Positions 51,714 through 61,083 of a DNA stretch of 64,000 nt are shown piece by piece. Numbering within the stretch: the stretch's first letter is position 1; every line of letters begins with the position of its first letter. Position numbers and translations under genes: made by a program. Source of the DNA: Streptomyces fumigatiscleroticus. Lineage in GTDB: Bacteria > Actinomycetota > Actinomycetes > Streptomycetales > Streptomycetaceae. A model generated the notes under the pieces. It saw nothing but the letters and a program-made list of their open reading frames with translations. It was not told where the DNA came from and made no database searches. The DNA lies in NCBI RefSeq assembly GCF_014647975.1, contig NZ_BMQF01000024.1, forward strand, positions 1 through 64,000. The letters run 5' to 3'.

Positions 51714-51767
51714 GTACCCCCGGGGGTATCTGCCAGCCAGCGTAACAGGAGTACCCCGGGGGGTATC
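51714..51767 (-). promoter_or_regulatory. two CstR-type operators before the persulfide dioxygenase operon
   Basis: GTACCCCCGGGGGTATC (51714-51730) and GTACCCCGGGGGGTATC (51751-51767) are near-identical dyads 37 bp apart. They match the operator next to the repressor gene at 48782. Confidence 0.88.
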
Positions 51768-52282
51768 AAAAGGGACCGACGCGGGAATCAGTGCCCGTAC
51801 CGACCTGTCACTCGCTCTCATCGCCGACGACCTCGCGCCCACGCCGGCGCCCGGCAGCCCATCCGGATCTGCAAGAGCGAACGCCGCACCGGCCCGAGCC
51901 GACCGCATCCCCGGCTGTCGCCGATCGCCGCAGCGGTTGCCGGGCGAGCGGCGTAGCGCCGGCTGCGCCCGGGAGCATCGGTCCTCCTCAGCCCGGGGCC
52001 GGTCCGGAACCGCCTTCCGGTACCCGGTCTCGGTCGGTGTGGTGTCGAGCCCGCGGCGGAAAGCCCGGGCTCCTCGCGTGGATGTTCTCCGGCGTCACCG
52101 GCGTCACCGTCGTCACCGTCGTCACCGGCGTCTTGACGATCCGTTTCCTGTCTTGCCGACGCTTTGACGATCCGTTCCATGAGTGTTCAGCCAGTCGCCT
52201 GTGCCGCGGCTGTGTGCCGTCCATAAGGTCCCTGCGGATCGGGGAACAAAGGGCTCGAAGAAGGGGCTCGAAGAGGAGACTC
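51768..52282. other. gene-free region with short repeats
   Basis: Contains a 9-bp GTCACCGKC array (52092-52132), a TTGACGATCCGTT direct repeat (about 52133 and 52164) and duplicated GGGCTCGAAGA (52251-52261, 52264-52274) that carries the ribosome site region of the next gene. No protein recognised. Confidence 0.5.
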
Positions 52283-53344
52283 ATGGACGCACTCCACGCG
52301 GTCCGGGCTCGCGGGATCACCAAGTGCTTCGGCGATGTCGTCGCACTCGACCAAGTCGACCTGGAGGTGACGCGAGGACACATCCACGGCCTGGTCGGTC
52401 CGAACGGCGCCGGCAAAACGACACTGCTCGGCCTGCTGCTCGGTCTGGCCGTCGCGGACAGCGGCCGGCTGGAGATCCTGGGCACACCGGTCGAGCGGGC
52501 GCTCGCGGGTCCCGACGGTGTCGCCGGCTTCGTGGACGGGCCCGGTCTCTACCCCTCCCTGACGGCTCGGCAGAACCTGACCGCGCTGGCCGCACTCCGC
52601 GGCCAGGACGCGCGGACGGCGGGCGTCGACGACGTACTCGACCAGGTCGGACTCACCGATGTCGCCGACGACCGGGCCCGCGGCTTCTCCCTCGGGATGC
52701 GCCAGCGGCTCGGACTCGCCGCCGTCCTGCTGGTCAGACCCCGGCTGCTCGTGCTCGACGAGCCGTCCAACGGCCTCGACCCGGCCGGCAAGAGACATGT
52801 GCACGGCGTCCTGACCCGGCTCGCCGCGGACGGAACCACCGTGGTGCTCTCCAGCCACCGCATGGACGACCTGGAGGCACTGTGCTCGGAGGTCACCATC
52901 CTCGCCACCGGACGGGTGGTGTTCTCCGGCCCGCTCAACGGGCTGGCCGCCGTCAGCCGTGAACTCGACTACCGGGTGCGCACCTCCGACCCGCGGGCCG
53001 CGCGCCGGCTGGCCGCCGGCACGGCCGGGATACGGACGGTCGACGACCCGGGGGTACGGCAGGACGCCGAGTTCCTCGTCGTACGCGCACGGGTGCCCGC
53101 CCTCGACGAACTCGTGGTGAAGCTCGTGCGGTCGGGCATCGCGGTGCGCGAGCTGGCACCCGTGGTGTCGCCGCTGGAGGCCGCGTTCCTCGCCCTGACG
53201 GAGCAGCGGAGCGACGGCCGGAGCGTCGCCGGGGAGCGGGACCACGCCGGAGCCCCGGGCGAGCGGCCGGGGGCCGCTACGGCCCGCACCGGGCAGCGGG
53301 ACGACGCCACCGCCCGCACCGAGCGGCAGGAGGCCGGCCGATGA
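52283..53344 (+). CDS. ABC transporter ATP-binding protein
   Basis: 353 aa. Walker A (GPNGAGKTTLLG), signature (FSLGMRQRLGLA), Walker B (LLVLDEPSNGLDP) and H-loop (LSSHRMDDLEALC) are intact. The Q-loop region has GFVDGPGLYPSLTARQNL, with Asp where Gln usually sits. A charged Gly/Arg tail after about residue 312 is disordered. ATG 52283 has GAGGAG. The TGA overlaps the permease ATG (ATGA). Confidence 0.93.
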   Translation: MDALHAVRARGITKCFGDVVALDQVDLEVTRGHIHGLVGPNGAGKTTLLGLLLGLAVADSGRLEILGTPVERALAGPDGVAGFVDGPGLYPSLTARQNLTALAALRGQDARTAGVDDVLDQVGLTDVADDRARGFSLGMRQRLGLAAVLLVRPRLLVLDEPSNGLDPAGKRHVHGVLTRLAADGTTVVLSSHRMDDLEALCSEVTILATGRVVFSGPLNGLAAVSRELDYRVRTSDPRAARRLAAGTAGIRTVDDPGVRQDAEFLVVRARVPALDELVVKLVRSGIAVRELAPVVSPLEAAFLALTEQRSDGRSVAGERDHAGAPGERPGAATARTGQRDDATARTERQEAGR

Positions 53345-54699
53345 GCGCGACCCTCGAACGCGACGGCGTTGCCACCGCCCCACGTGTGTCGGTTCCGCGC
53401 GGCTACCGCTTCGAACTGGTCAAGCTGGTCTCGCAGTGGCGGATCCGGCTGCTGGTGCTCGCCTGCTGGCTCGCGCCGGGGCTGTTCGTCGCCGGGGTGA
53501 GCCGGCAGAGCACCCTGCCCACCGACACGCTCTTCGGCCGCTGGATGCACGCCACGGCGTGGGCCGGACCGCTGGTGATGCTCGGCTTCGCGGGCACCTG
53601 GGCGCTGCCCTTGCTGATATCGGTGGTCGCCGGTGACGTGTTCGCGTCGGAGGACCGGCTCGGCACCTGGCGCCATCTGCTGGTGGCGGTCCGCTCGCCC
53701 GGACGGATCTTCGTGGCCAAGTCGCTGGCCTGCCTCACCGTCATCGTGCTGCTGGTGGCCGGGCCGGCCTGGTCGAGCACGGTGGGCGGACTGCTGACGG
53801 TCGGCGATCATCCGCTGACCGGTCTCGACGGCCATCTGCTGGCGCCGGGCGACGCCGCCCGCCGGGTCCTGCTCGCCTGGATCTGCGCCCTCGCCCCGAC
53901 CCTGGCCCTCGCCGCGATCGGGCTGCTCGGGTCGGTGGCGCTGGGGCGGTCCCCGATGGGGCTGCTGCTGCCCCCGCTGTTCGCGCTCGCGATGTCGGTC
54001 GCCCAGCTGCTGCCGCTGCCCGTCTGCGTCCGCCTCGCGCTTCCCGGCTACGCCTTCACCTCCTGGAACGGCCTGTTCACCAGCCCGGCACAGCTGGGCC
54101 CGCTGCTGATCGGTGTGGCCGTCGGCCTGGTGTGGGCGGTGCTCGCGACAGTGCTGGCGTATCTGCTGTTCCTGCGGCGCGACTTCACCAACCCGGCCCA
54201 CGACGGTTCCGGGCGCCGTGCCGTCACCCTCGGGCTGCTGCCGTTGGCCGGCCTCACCGCCCTCACCGTGGCGATCGTCGCCGTGGCCACCCCCTCGACG
54301 GGCTCCGGGATCGAGCGGGGCAAGGTCGAGCGGTCCCTCGCCACGGCCTTCGCCCACCTCTACCGCCTCCAGACCGGGCAACTCCACCGTCCCGCCGTCA
54401 CCGAGGCGCGGCTGCGGGCGACGGCGTCCTGCACCAAGAGCGCCGGCCAGGGCGCCCAGGAGGGGGCGGGCAACGACTGGCGGTGCGTCGTGAACTGGCA
54501 TCTGCCCGGTGTCGCGGTGACGGGGACGGCCGTCTACCAGCTCGACGTCGGCTCGGACGGGCGTTTCGTGGCCGACGGCGACGGGCCCAAGGAGGTCAAC
54601 GGCTACTTCCTGGTGCGGACTCCGACCGGGGACGCCCCGAACCCGCTCTGGCAGTTCGACGGCAACGTCGAACTGCTCGGCACCACCTCGAAGGGATAG
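53341..54699 (+). CDS. ABC transporter permease with extracytoplasmic tail
   Basis: 452 aa. About six TM helices (residues 30-325) as in ABC-2 permeases (VVAGDVFASEDRLGTWRHLLVA), then a soluble C-terminal domain (about 335-452) with two Cys (ASCTK and WRCVVNW) and beta structure (YQLDVGSDGRFVADG). The tail is unusual and may face outside, where it could contact the secreted phosphoesterase encoded four bases downstream. Function unknown. Confidence 0.88.
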   Translation: MSATLERDGVATAPRVSVPRGYRFELVKLVSQWRIRLLVLACWLAPGLFVAGVSRQSTLPTDTLFGRWMHATAWAGPLVMLGFAGTWALPLLISVVAGDVFASEDRLGTWRHLLVAVRSPGRIFVAKSLACLTVIVLLVAGPAWSSTVGGLLTVGDHPLTGLDGHLLAPGDAARRVLLAWICALAPTLALAAIGLLGSVALGRSPMGLLLPPLFALAMSVAQLLPLPVCVRLALPGYAFTSWNGLFTSPAQLGPLLIGVAVGLVWAVLATVLAYLLFLRRDFTNPAHDGSGRRAVTLGLLPLAGLTALTVAIVAVATPSTGSGIERGKVERSLATAFAHLYRLQTGQLHRPAVTEARLRATASCTKSAGQGAQEGAGNDWRCVVNWHLPGVAVTGTAVYQLDVGSDGRFVADGDGPKEVNGYFLVRTPTGDAPNPLWQFDGNVELLGTTSKG

Positions 54700-54703
54700 T
54701 TCC

Positions 54704-57475
54704 ATGCAGGTAACGCGGCAGCGCCGGGTTCACCGGACGGATCAGGTCACCCTCTTCGGCAGACGCGTCGGCCGCCGGGCCCTGCTGGCGACGACCGGTA
54801 TCGCCGTCGCCCTCGCCGTCACGGGCACCGCGGTCGCCTCGACGCACCAGTTCGGCACCCAGCAGGTCGGCCAGGTCACCGAGGACGGCCAGGTGATCTC
54901 CAGCGACCAGTACATCGAGCCGTACGGCAGCCGTACCGTCCTCGACGACGGCAAGATCATGTCGTCGGCGGTCAGTCCCGACGGCACCCGTCTCGCGGCC
55001 TCGGTCACCGACGGCGACGCCTCCCTGGTGGTCATGGACCTGGAGACCGGGCAGGTGAAGCAGAAGGTCGGCACCAACGCCGCCGACGATCTGCGCATCA
55101 GCAGCGCCGCCGTCGGCCAGGAGGGCCCGGCGTACTCGCCCGACGGCAAGCAGCTGTGGCTCGGCCAGGCCGACGGCTACACCAGGTTCACCGTCGACGC
55201 CGACGGCACCCTCGCCGACCCGACGGCCGTACCGATCGCGGCCGACGGCTCCCGGCACGCCCTGGTGGGCGCGGCGGTCTTCTCGGCGGACGGTTCCACC
55301 GTGTACTCCGCGGTCAACGGCCAGAACCGGGTGGTCGCCATCGACGCGGCGACCGGAACGATCGAGCGGAGCTGGGCCGTCGGCAACGCCCCGCGCGGCA
55401 TCGCCCTGGCCGGCGGCAAGCTCTACGTCAGCAACGAGGGCGGGCGCCCGGCCAGGGCGGGCGACACCACCGTCAACTCCTACGGCACCGACGTGGTGGC
55501 GGACCCGGACACCGGTGCCAGCACCACCGGCACGGTCAGCGTGATCGACACCGCGGACCCGTCCGCCGCCGTCGGCACCATAGCCGTAGGACTGCACCCG
55601 ACCGCCGTGTACGCGAGCAGGGGCGCGGTGTTCGTCACCGACACCGCCGACAACGACGTGTCGGTCATCGACACCCGCAAGGACAAGGTCGTCCAGACCA
55701 TCGCCACCCAGCCGTGGCCACAGGCCTCGGTCGGCTACGAACCGAACGCCGTGACGCTCACCGGGGACGGCCGTCTGCTGGTGACACTCGGCCGCGCCAA
55801 CGCGGTCGCCGTCTACCGGTACACCTCCCCGCAGCAGCCGGCGCGCTACGTCGGTCTGCTGCCCACGGACTACTTCCCCGCGGAGATCACCACCGTGGGC
55901 GAGAAGGTCGTCGTCTCCAACACGCGCGGCGTCGACGCCCGCCGTCCCGACAGCGCCGGCCACTCCACCCACGACACGACGTCGAGCCTGACGCGGTTCA
56001 CCCTGCCGGACGACAGCGTCGTCCGGGCCCGGACCGCCGAGGTCTTCCGGAACAACGGCTGGACCGGCGGCTCGGTCAGCACGGCCAAGGGCCACGGCCA
56101 CGGCCACGGCCATGCCGAGCCGGTCCCGGTCCCGGTCCCGGTAAGGCTCGGCGACCCGTCGACGATCGAGCACGTCTTCCTGCTGGTCAAGGAGAACCGG
56201 AGCTACGACCAGGTCTTCGGTGACCTGCCGCAGGGCGACGGCGACTCCTCGCTGACGCAGTTCGGTGAGAACGTGACGCCGAACCAGCACGCGCTGGCCG
56301 AGCAGTTCGGTCTGTACGACAACTTCTACGACATCGGCACCAACTCCGCCGAGGGCCACAACTGGCTGATGCAGTCGGACAACCCGGAGTACACCGAGTC
56401 CTCCGCCGGCGAGTACACGCGCAGCTACGACACCGAGAACGACGCCCTCGGCCACCAGCGGACCGGTTTCCTCTGGACCGGCGCGCAGGCGGCCGGCAGG
56501 ACCGTCAAGGACTTCGGCGAATTCCAGTCGCTGGAGACCAAGCCGTCCGGCGCGACCTGGCAGAACCTGTACTGCGACAGCAAGGAGATGGCCGCGACGG
56601 GGGCGCAGACCGCCTACCCCATCAGGACGGGCTCGGCGATCCCCTCCCTCAACAAGGTGTCGGTGCAGGGCTTTCCGATGTTCGACCTCAGTGTCCCGGA
56701 CATCTACAAGGAACAGATCTGGAAGCAGGACTTCGAGAAGAACGGCCCGGCGAACCTGAACATGTTCTGGTTCTCCAACGACCACACCGGCGGCCCGGCG
56801 AACGCGGCCGCCCAGGTCGCCGACAACGACCTCGCGGTCGGCCGGATGGTCGACGAGATCTCGCACAGCAGGTACTGGAAGGACTCGGCGATCTTCGTCG
56901 TCGAGGACGACTCCCAGGCCGGTCTCGACCATGTCGACGGCCACCGCGCCCCGGTCCAGGTCATCAGCCCGTACGCCCAGCACGGCACCGTCGACGACCA
57001 CTACTACTCGCAGATCACCATGATCCGCACCATCGAGCAGATCCTCGGGATCCACCCGATGAACCAGCTCGACAGCGCGGCCACCCCGATGTACGGCGCG
57101 TTCACGCGGAAGGCCGACGACACACCGTTCACCGCGGTCCCCAACCGCACCTCCCTGACCCTCGGCGTGAGCCCGCAGCCGTCGTGCGGCGCGGACACCC
57201 CGGCGCCGCAGGATCCCGACGCGGCGCCCGCGCCGACGTCCGTGACGGTGCCGGCGGCCGAGCGGGAGGTCGCGGCGCAGTGGCGGAGCTGGGCCTCGCA
57301 CCAGCGGCTGACCGGCCCGAACGCCGTGCCCGACTACGCCAACCCCACACAGATGAACCGGTACACCTGGTACCAGACCCACAACTGGACCAAGCCGTAC
57401 CCCGGCGACAAGAAGGTCTACGCGCCCAACGACGTACCGGGCGCCTACCTCCCGTCCGCGGAGTCCGACGGCTGA
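54704..57475 (+). CDS. secreted beta-propeller/phosphoesterase fusion
   Basis: 923 aa. An N-terminal export signal (GRRVGRRALLATTGIAVALA) leads a YncE-like seven-bladed propeller (about 60-430; VSVIDTADPSAAVGTIAVGLHPTAVY). A His-rich HGHGHGH linker (about 463-470) follows, then an acid-phosphatase/phospholipase C-type domain (about 488-800; KENRSYDQVFGDLP, GHNW, VEDDSQAGLDHVDGHRAP). The phosphoesterase domain of this family cleaves phosphoesters or phospholipids. It starts four bases after the permease stop, so it is part of the ABC operon and may act on the exported molecule. Confidence 0.9.
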   Translation: MQVTRQRRVHRTDQVTLFGRRVGRRALLATTGIAVALAVTGTAVASTHQFGTQQVGQVTEDGQVISSDQYIEPYGSRTVLDDGKIMSSAVSPDGTRLAASVTDGDASLVVMDLETGQVKQKVGTNAADDLRISSAAVGQEGPAYSPDGKQLWLGQADGYTRFTVDADGTLADPTAVPIAADGSRHALVGAAVFSADGSTVYSAVNGQNRVVAIDAATGTIERSWAVGNAPRGIALAGGKLYVSNEGGRPARAGDTTVNSYGTDVVADPDTGASTTGTVSVIDTADPSAAVGTIAVGLHPTAVYASRGAVFVTDTADNDVSVIDTRKDKVVQTIATQPWPQASVGYEPNAVTLTGDGRLLVTLGRANAVAVYRYTSPQQPARYVGLLPTDYFPAEITTVGEKVVVSNTRGVDARRPDSAGHSTHDTTSSLTRFTLPDDSVVRARTAEVFRNNGWTGGSVSTAKGHGHGHGHAEPVPVPVPVRLGDPSTIEHVFLLVKENRSYDQVFGDLPQGDGDSSLTQFGENVTPNQHALAEQFGLYDNFYDIGTNSAEGHNWLMQSDNPEYTESSAGEYTRSYDTENDALGHQRTGFLWTGAQAAGRTVKDFGEFQSLETKPSGATWQNLYCDSKEMAATGAQTAYPIRTGSAIPSLNKVSVQGFPMFDLSVPDIYKEQIWKQDFEKNGPANLNMFWFSNDHTGGPANAAAQVADNDLAVGRMVDEISHSRYWKDSAIFVVEDDSQAGLDHVDGHRAPVQVISPYAQHGTVDDHYYSQITMIRTIEQILGIHPMNQLDSAATPMYGAFTRKADDTPFTAVPNRTSLTLGVSPQPSCGADTPAPQDPDAAPAPTSVTVPAAEREVAAQWRSWASHQRLTGPNAVPDYANPTQMNRYTWYQTHNWTKPYPGDKKVYAPNDVPGAYLPSAESDG

Positions 57476-58688
57476 ACCCATCCCACCCCACCACCTCGCG
57501 CGCCCCTGAGTGGAGTGAGTCCCCGTACCTGGCCGGTCCGGGGACTCGGTGGGGTGTGCCCGGGCCGGCTCCTTGGTGACCGTCACCGTCATCAGGGCCA
57601 CGTACCCAGGCCCCGGAAGAGGAAGCGACGCCGCGTGGGCCGCCGACCCGCCCGGCACCCCCGTGAAACCGCCGGTCAGGACCCGCGGACCCCCGGTTCG
57701 GGCTCCCGGTCACCGGCACCGGCCCCGACGCCTCCACGAGCACCTCCCCGGCCGCCGTCCGCACATACAGCACCGACCGCCCGGCCCGCCGCCGCTCCAC
57801 CAGCCCCGCGTCCAGCAGCACCCTCAGGTGCCCTCCCACCGACCCGAGCGCCTGCCCGGTCACGGCGACCAGCTGGGTCGTGCTCATGGGAGTGCCCAGC
57901 AGCACCAGCAGTCCGGCCCGCGCGGTGCCGACGAGCGCCCCCAGCCCGGCCGGGACGGGGCGCCGGTGGTGGTCCTCGGCGAGCACCCCGAGACACGGGT
58001 AGACGACCGCGTACCGCTCCCGCCCCTCCCACGACACCCAGCCGGTCCTCGGCGTGACCGGCATGAACAGCAGCTCGGCACCGGCGGCGACCTCCCGCGG
58101 CGGATACGCGTTCAGGTTGACCCGGAACCGGCTCGCCCCGAGCCACCGCGTCGTCCCCGGCCGCAGCGAGTCCAGCACGGCCGCCCAGCCGCCCTGGTTC
58201 ACCCGCGCGGTCCGCGCGACCATGTCGGCCTCCAGGACACGCCGCCGACGCCCCCAGTACGGCCGTACGGTCTCCTCCCAGACGTATGCCAGGAGCGCGG
58301 TCGCCCGCTCGGGCAGGTCGTCCCGCTCCAGGGCGGCGGGGAGCGGGCCATCGAGACACACACGGAGATGTGCCCGTGCCGCCCCGGCCCCGGCCGCCCG
58401 CACCCGGGCCACGGTCTCCTCGAAGCTCTCCCCCTCGCAGGAGGTGGGACAGAAGAAGTCGGCGATCCAGGACGTGCCGATCGCCACCCGCACGAGCCGC
58501 GCGACCACCGGGTCGGCGGCGAGATGCGCACGGTAGCCGGGCAGATGCGCCCGCAGCCACGCCTCCTCGCCCGGATGGGCGCCGGCCCCCGCGTGCAGCA
58601 GCCGCAGACTCGCGAAGGTCTCGGCGAACGGCGAGAGCACGAACCGGCTGCGAGCGAGGGTGTCGGTGTCGATCTGCCACAAGCCCAT
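57129..58688 (-). CDS. winged-helix regulator (ArsR-like, DUF5937) with run-on C-terminus
   Basis: 519 aa as an open frame. Residues 1-320 match the Streptomyces DUF5937/ArsR regulators: MGLWQIDTDTLARSRFVLSP at the start and a C-terminal HTH (LVAVTGQALGSVGGHLRVLLDAGLVERRRAGRSVLYVRT). The family normally ends just after this. Here about 185 extra residues of low-complexity Arg/Gly/Ser run antisense into the phosphoesterase gene, consistent with loss of the original stop near 57700. It lies divergent from an MFS exporter, its likely target. Confidence 0.78.
   Translation of the reverse strand: MGLWQIDTDTLARSRFVLSPFAETFASLRLLHAGAGAHPGEEAWLRAHLPGYRAHLAADPVVARLVRVAIGTSWIADFFCPTSCEGESFEETVARVRAAGAGAARAHLRVCLDGPLPAALERDDLPERATALLAYVWEETVRPYWGRRRRVLEADMVARTARVNQGGWAAVLDSLRPGTTRWLGASRFRVNLNAYPPREVAAGAELLFMPVTPRTGWVSWEGRERYAVVYPCLGVLAEDHHRRPVPAGLGALVGTARAGLLVLLGTPMSTTQLVAVTGQALGSVGGHLRVLLDAGLVERRRAGRSVLYVRTAAGEVLVEASGPVPVTGSPNRGSAGPDRRFHGGAGRVGGPRGVASSSGAWVRGPDDGDGHQGAGPGTPHRVPGPARYGDSLHSGAREVVGWDGFSRRTPRTGGRRPVRRWARRPSCRRGTAWSSCGSGTRCTGSSVWGWRSRARRSGRSAAGARPSSATAPRPPARPPAPSRTSARAPRRDPAAPGCPRRTTAAGSRRGSGRCGWGPR
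57517..57547 (+). terminator. terminator of the phosphoesterase operon
   Basis: GAGTCCCCG (57517-57525) pairs with CGGGGACTC (57539-57547), 42 bases after the phosphoesterase stop, with a 13-base loop. Confidence 0.65.
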
Positions 58689-58757
58689 GCGTGATGACCT
58701 TTCGCGTGTCGCCGAAACAGTACACGCGGCCCCCGGGCCGCTCCGAGACTGCGACGC

Positions 58758-59981
58758 ATGCGCAGCTACCGCTCCCTGCTCCGCACCCCGGAGTTCACCC
58801 CGTTCCTGCTCTCCTTCGCCGCTTCCGCCGCCGCCCAGACGATCGGCGGTCTGGCCCTCGGCACGCTGGTCTTCCGGGCCACCGGCTCCCCGCTCCTGTC
58901 GGCGGTGAGCATGTTCGGCCCGCAGCTGGCACAGTTACTGGGAGGCGCGCTCCTGCTCTCGGGCGCCGACCGCCTGCCCCCACGCACCGTCCTGACCCGC
59001 CTCGCCCTCGCCTTCGCCGCCGGCACGGCACTGTCGGCACTGCCCGGCCTGTCCGTCCGGGCGGTCTTCGCCGTCGTACTCGTCCAGGGCCTGGTCGCCT
59101 CACTCGGAGGCGGAGTGCGCGCGGGACTGCTGAACGAGATCCTCTCCAAGGACGGCTATGTCCTGGGCCGTTCGGTGTACAACATGTCATGGGGCCTGGT
59201 GCAGGTGGCCGGTTTCGCGACGGGCGGCGCACTGCTGACGCTCCTGTCCCCACGCATCTGCCTGCTTCTCGCGGCGGCGCTGTATCTGGTGTCGGCCCTC
59301 GTCACCCGCCTGGGCCTCACGGCCCGCCCACCGCGCGCCTCCGGCCGCCCGTCCGTCGCGGCGACCTGGCGCACCAACGCGCTCCTGTGGTCCTCACGCC
59401 CCCGCCGCCTGACCTACGTGGGCCTGTGGGTCCCCAACGGCCTGATCGTCGGCGGCGATTCCCTCTACGTCTCCTACGCCCCTCAAGCCGCCGGCACCCT
59501 GTACGCGTGCGGGGCGCTGGGCATGCTCGTGGGCGACATGGCGGTGGGCCGTCTGGTACCGCCCGCGGTGCGCCCCCGTCTCGCGACCCCGCTGCGCCTG
59601 CTGCTGGCGGTCCCCTACCTGTTCTTCGTCCTGCGGCCGGGAGTGGCGCTGTCGGCCGTGGCCGTCACCGTCGCCTCCGTCGGCTTCGCCGCGAGCCTGG
59701 TTCTGCAAGAGCGCCTGATGTCCCGTACCCCCGACGACCTCGCGGGCCAAGCCCTCGGCCTGCACGCCACCGGCATGGCCGCCCTTCAGGGCATCGGCGC
59801 CGCCCTCGCGGGCGCACTGGCCCAAGTGACCTCCCCGGCCACGGCGATGACCCTGATGGCGGCCGGATCGGTCACCGTGACCCTGACCCTCGCGGCGCTG
59901 GGCAGGCACGAGGAACGACGGTCGGCCGCCCCCGGTACGCACCCGGGCGTCGTCCTCCCGGAACCCACCGCCACGGACTAG
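58758..59981 (+). CDS. MFS transporter
   Basis: 407 aa, about twelve TM helices in two halves. The signature GGALLTLLSPRICLLLAAALYLVSALVTRLG and the loop RPSVAATWRTNALLWSSRPRR separate the halves. It probably exports a drug-like compound. Divergent from the DUF5937 regulator, an arrangement often seen in Streptomyces. ATG 58758 with a weak ribosome site. Confidence 0.92.
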   Translation: MRSYRSLLRTPEFTPFLLSFAASAAAQTIGGLALGTLVFRATGSPLLSAVSMFGPQLAQLLGGALLLSGADRLPPRTVLTRLALAFAAGTALSALPGLSVRAVFAVVLVQGLVASLGGGVRAGLLNEILSKDGYVLGRSVYNMSWGLVQVAGFATGGALLTLLSPRICLLLAAALYLVSALVTRLGLTARPPRASGRPSVAATWRTNALLWSSRPRRLTYVGLWVPNGLIVGGDSLYVSYAPQAAGTLYACGALGMLVGDMAVGRLVPPAVRPRLATPLRLLLAVPYLFFVLRPGVALSAVAVTVASVGFAASLVLQERLMSRTPDDLAGQALGLHATGMAALQGIGAALAGALAQVTSPATAMTLMAAGSVTVTLTLAALGRHEERRSAAPGTHPGVVLPEPTATD

Positions 59982-59984
59982 GCC

Positions 59985-60574
59985 CTGTCCTTCCGCGCCC
60001 ACGTCCACCCACGGCCCGGGGGCGTCCACACCGCTCACATCGACTGGCTCGTCACGAGCGGCCTGCCGCCCAGGGAAGCCGTACCGGCGTACGAGGCCCG
60101 GAAGCTGACCGAGTACGCGGCCCGTACCTACCCGTGGGCGAGCGAGGCCGATCCGAGGACCGCGTGCGACCTGTACGGCTGGTGGGGACTGTTCGACGAC
60201 CGCTTCGACGCGGCGAAGGGGCTCACCGTGGAGGAGACCCGGGCCCGCACCGGCGCGATCACCTCCGTCATGTACGGCGACGACGGTGGTGGTGGTGGTG
60301 ACGGGCTGTTCGCGCGGGCCTTCGCCGAGATCCGGGCGGCTCTCACGGACGGCATGTCGGCGTACCGGATCGACCGGCACCGCCGCCACTGGCAGCGGTA
60401 CCTGGGCGGCTACGCCTGGGAGAACACCACCCGTGGCAGTGGCACGCGGGCCTGGCGCCCGACACGATGCGCACCCTGGAGACCCTCACCACCGGTCTCC
60501 GGGTGTGGATGCGCGGCACCATCGACTGGCATCTGACCACCCACACATACGGTCACACCACACCTGCGGCATGA
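59985..60574 (+). pseudogene. class I terpene synthase pseudogene
   Basis: In frame after the MFS stop but without a start codon, the sequence gives the N-terminal part of a bacterial terpene synthase: HPRPGGVHTAHIDWLV, RTYPWASEADPRTACDLYGW and the metal motif LFDDRFD. It continues to WQRYLGGYAWEN near 60423. After a frameshift near 60435 it reads the C-terminal end (WMRGTIDWHLTTHTYG) to TGA 60572. The middle third with the NSE metal triad is missing, so an internal deletion has killed it. Confidence 0.75.
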
Positions 60575-60728
60575 GCCCGCGCCTCCCGGATGCCAGGTGG
60601 TTCGTGCGCGTTCGCGGCCTCCGGCTGATCGAGCGGCTCTGTGACGGAGCACGTGATCAGGCGAAGGCCGCGTTCGGCCCTTGCGGGGGAGCCGCTGCCG
60701 CTGCTCTCACACAGACGCGGCCGGTGGC

Positions 60729-60926
60729 CTAGCCATCCCCGCTGGGGAAGTTCTGGACGACCGTGTCCGGGCCCGGCGACATCACGGTCTCGTGCCCGTC
60801 CTCGAAGCGCACACGGTAGGGAGGAGTGCCGTCCTCCCCCAGCACTTCGACGACCTCGGCCGTCCGATCGTGCTGGCCCACCGTCCTGCCATGGATGACG
60901 AACCGGTCGCCTACGCTGGCGTGCAT
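60729..60926 (-). CDS. DUF1918 domain-containing protein
   Basis: 65 aa. ASVGDRFVIHGRTVGQHDRTAEVVEVLGEDG and YRVRFEDGHETVMSPG are the DUF1918 (SH3-like barrel) signature, common in actinobacteria and of unknown function. Complete small gene. Confidence 0.9.
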   Translation of the reverse strand: MHASVGDRFVIHGRTVGQHDRTAEVVEVLGEDGTPPYRVRFEDGHETVMSPGPDTVVQNFPSGDG

Positions 60927-61083
60927 CTTGTCACCTCTCTCCAGACGTCGTGAAATTGACGCATACCACGCACATCACCTCCGTCGGCATCGGTGCCCGC
61001 ACGTTCCCTCCTACCGGTGAACCACGACGGCGGATTCGGCCGCCGCCCGGAACTCCGCACCGGCACCCCCGCACGTGTCGCGG

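Noticed and set aside
54596..57658. 1020-codon minus-strand open frame
   Set aside because: Antisense shadow of the propeller-phosphoesterase gene.
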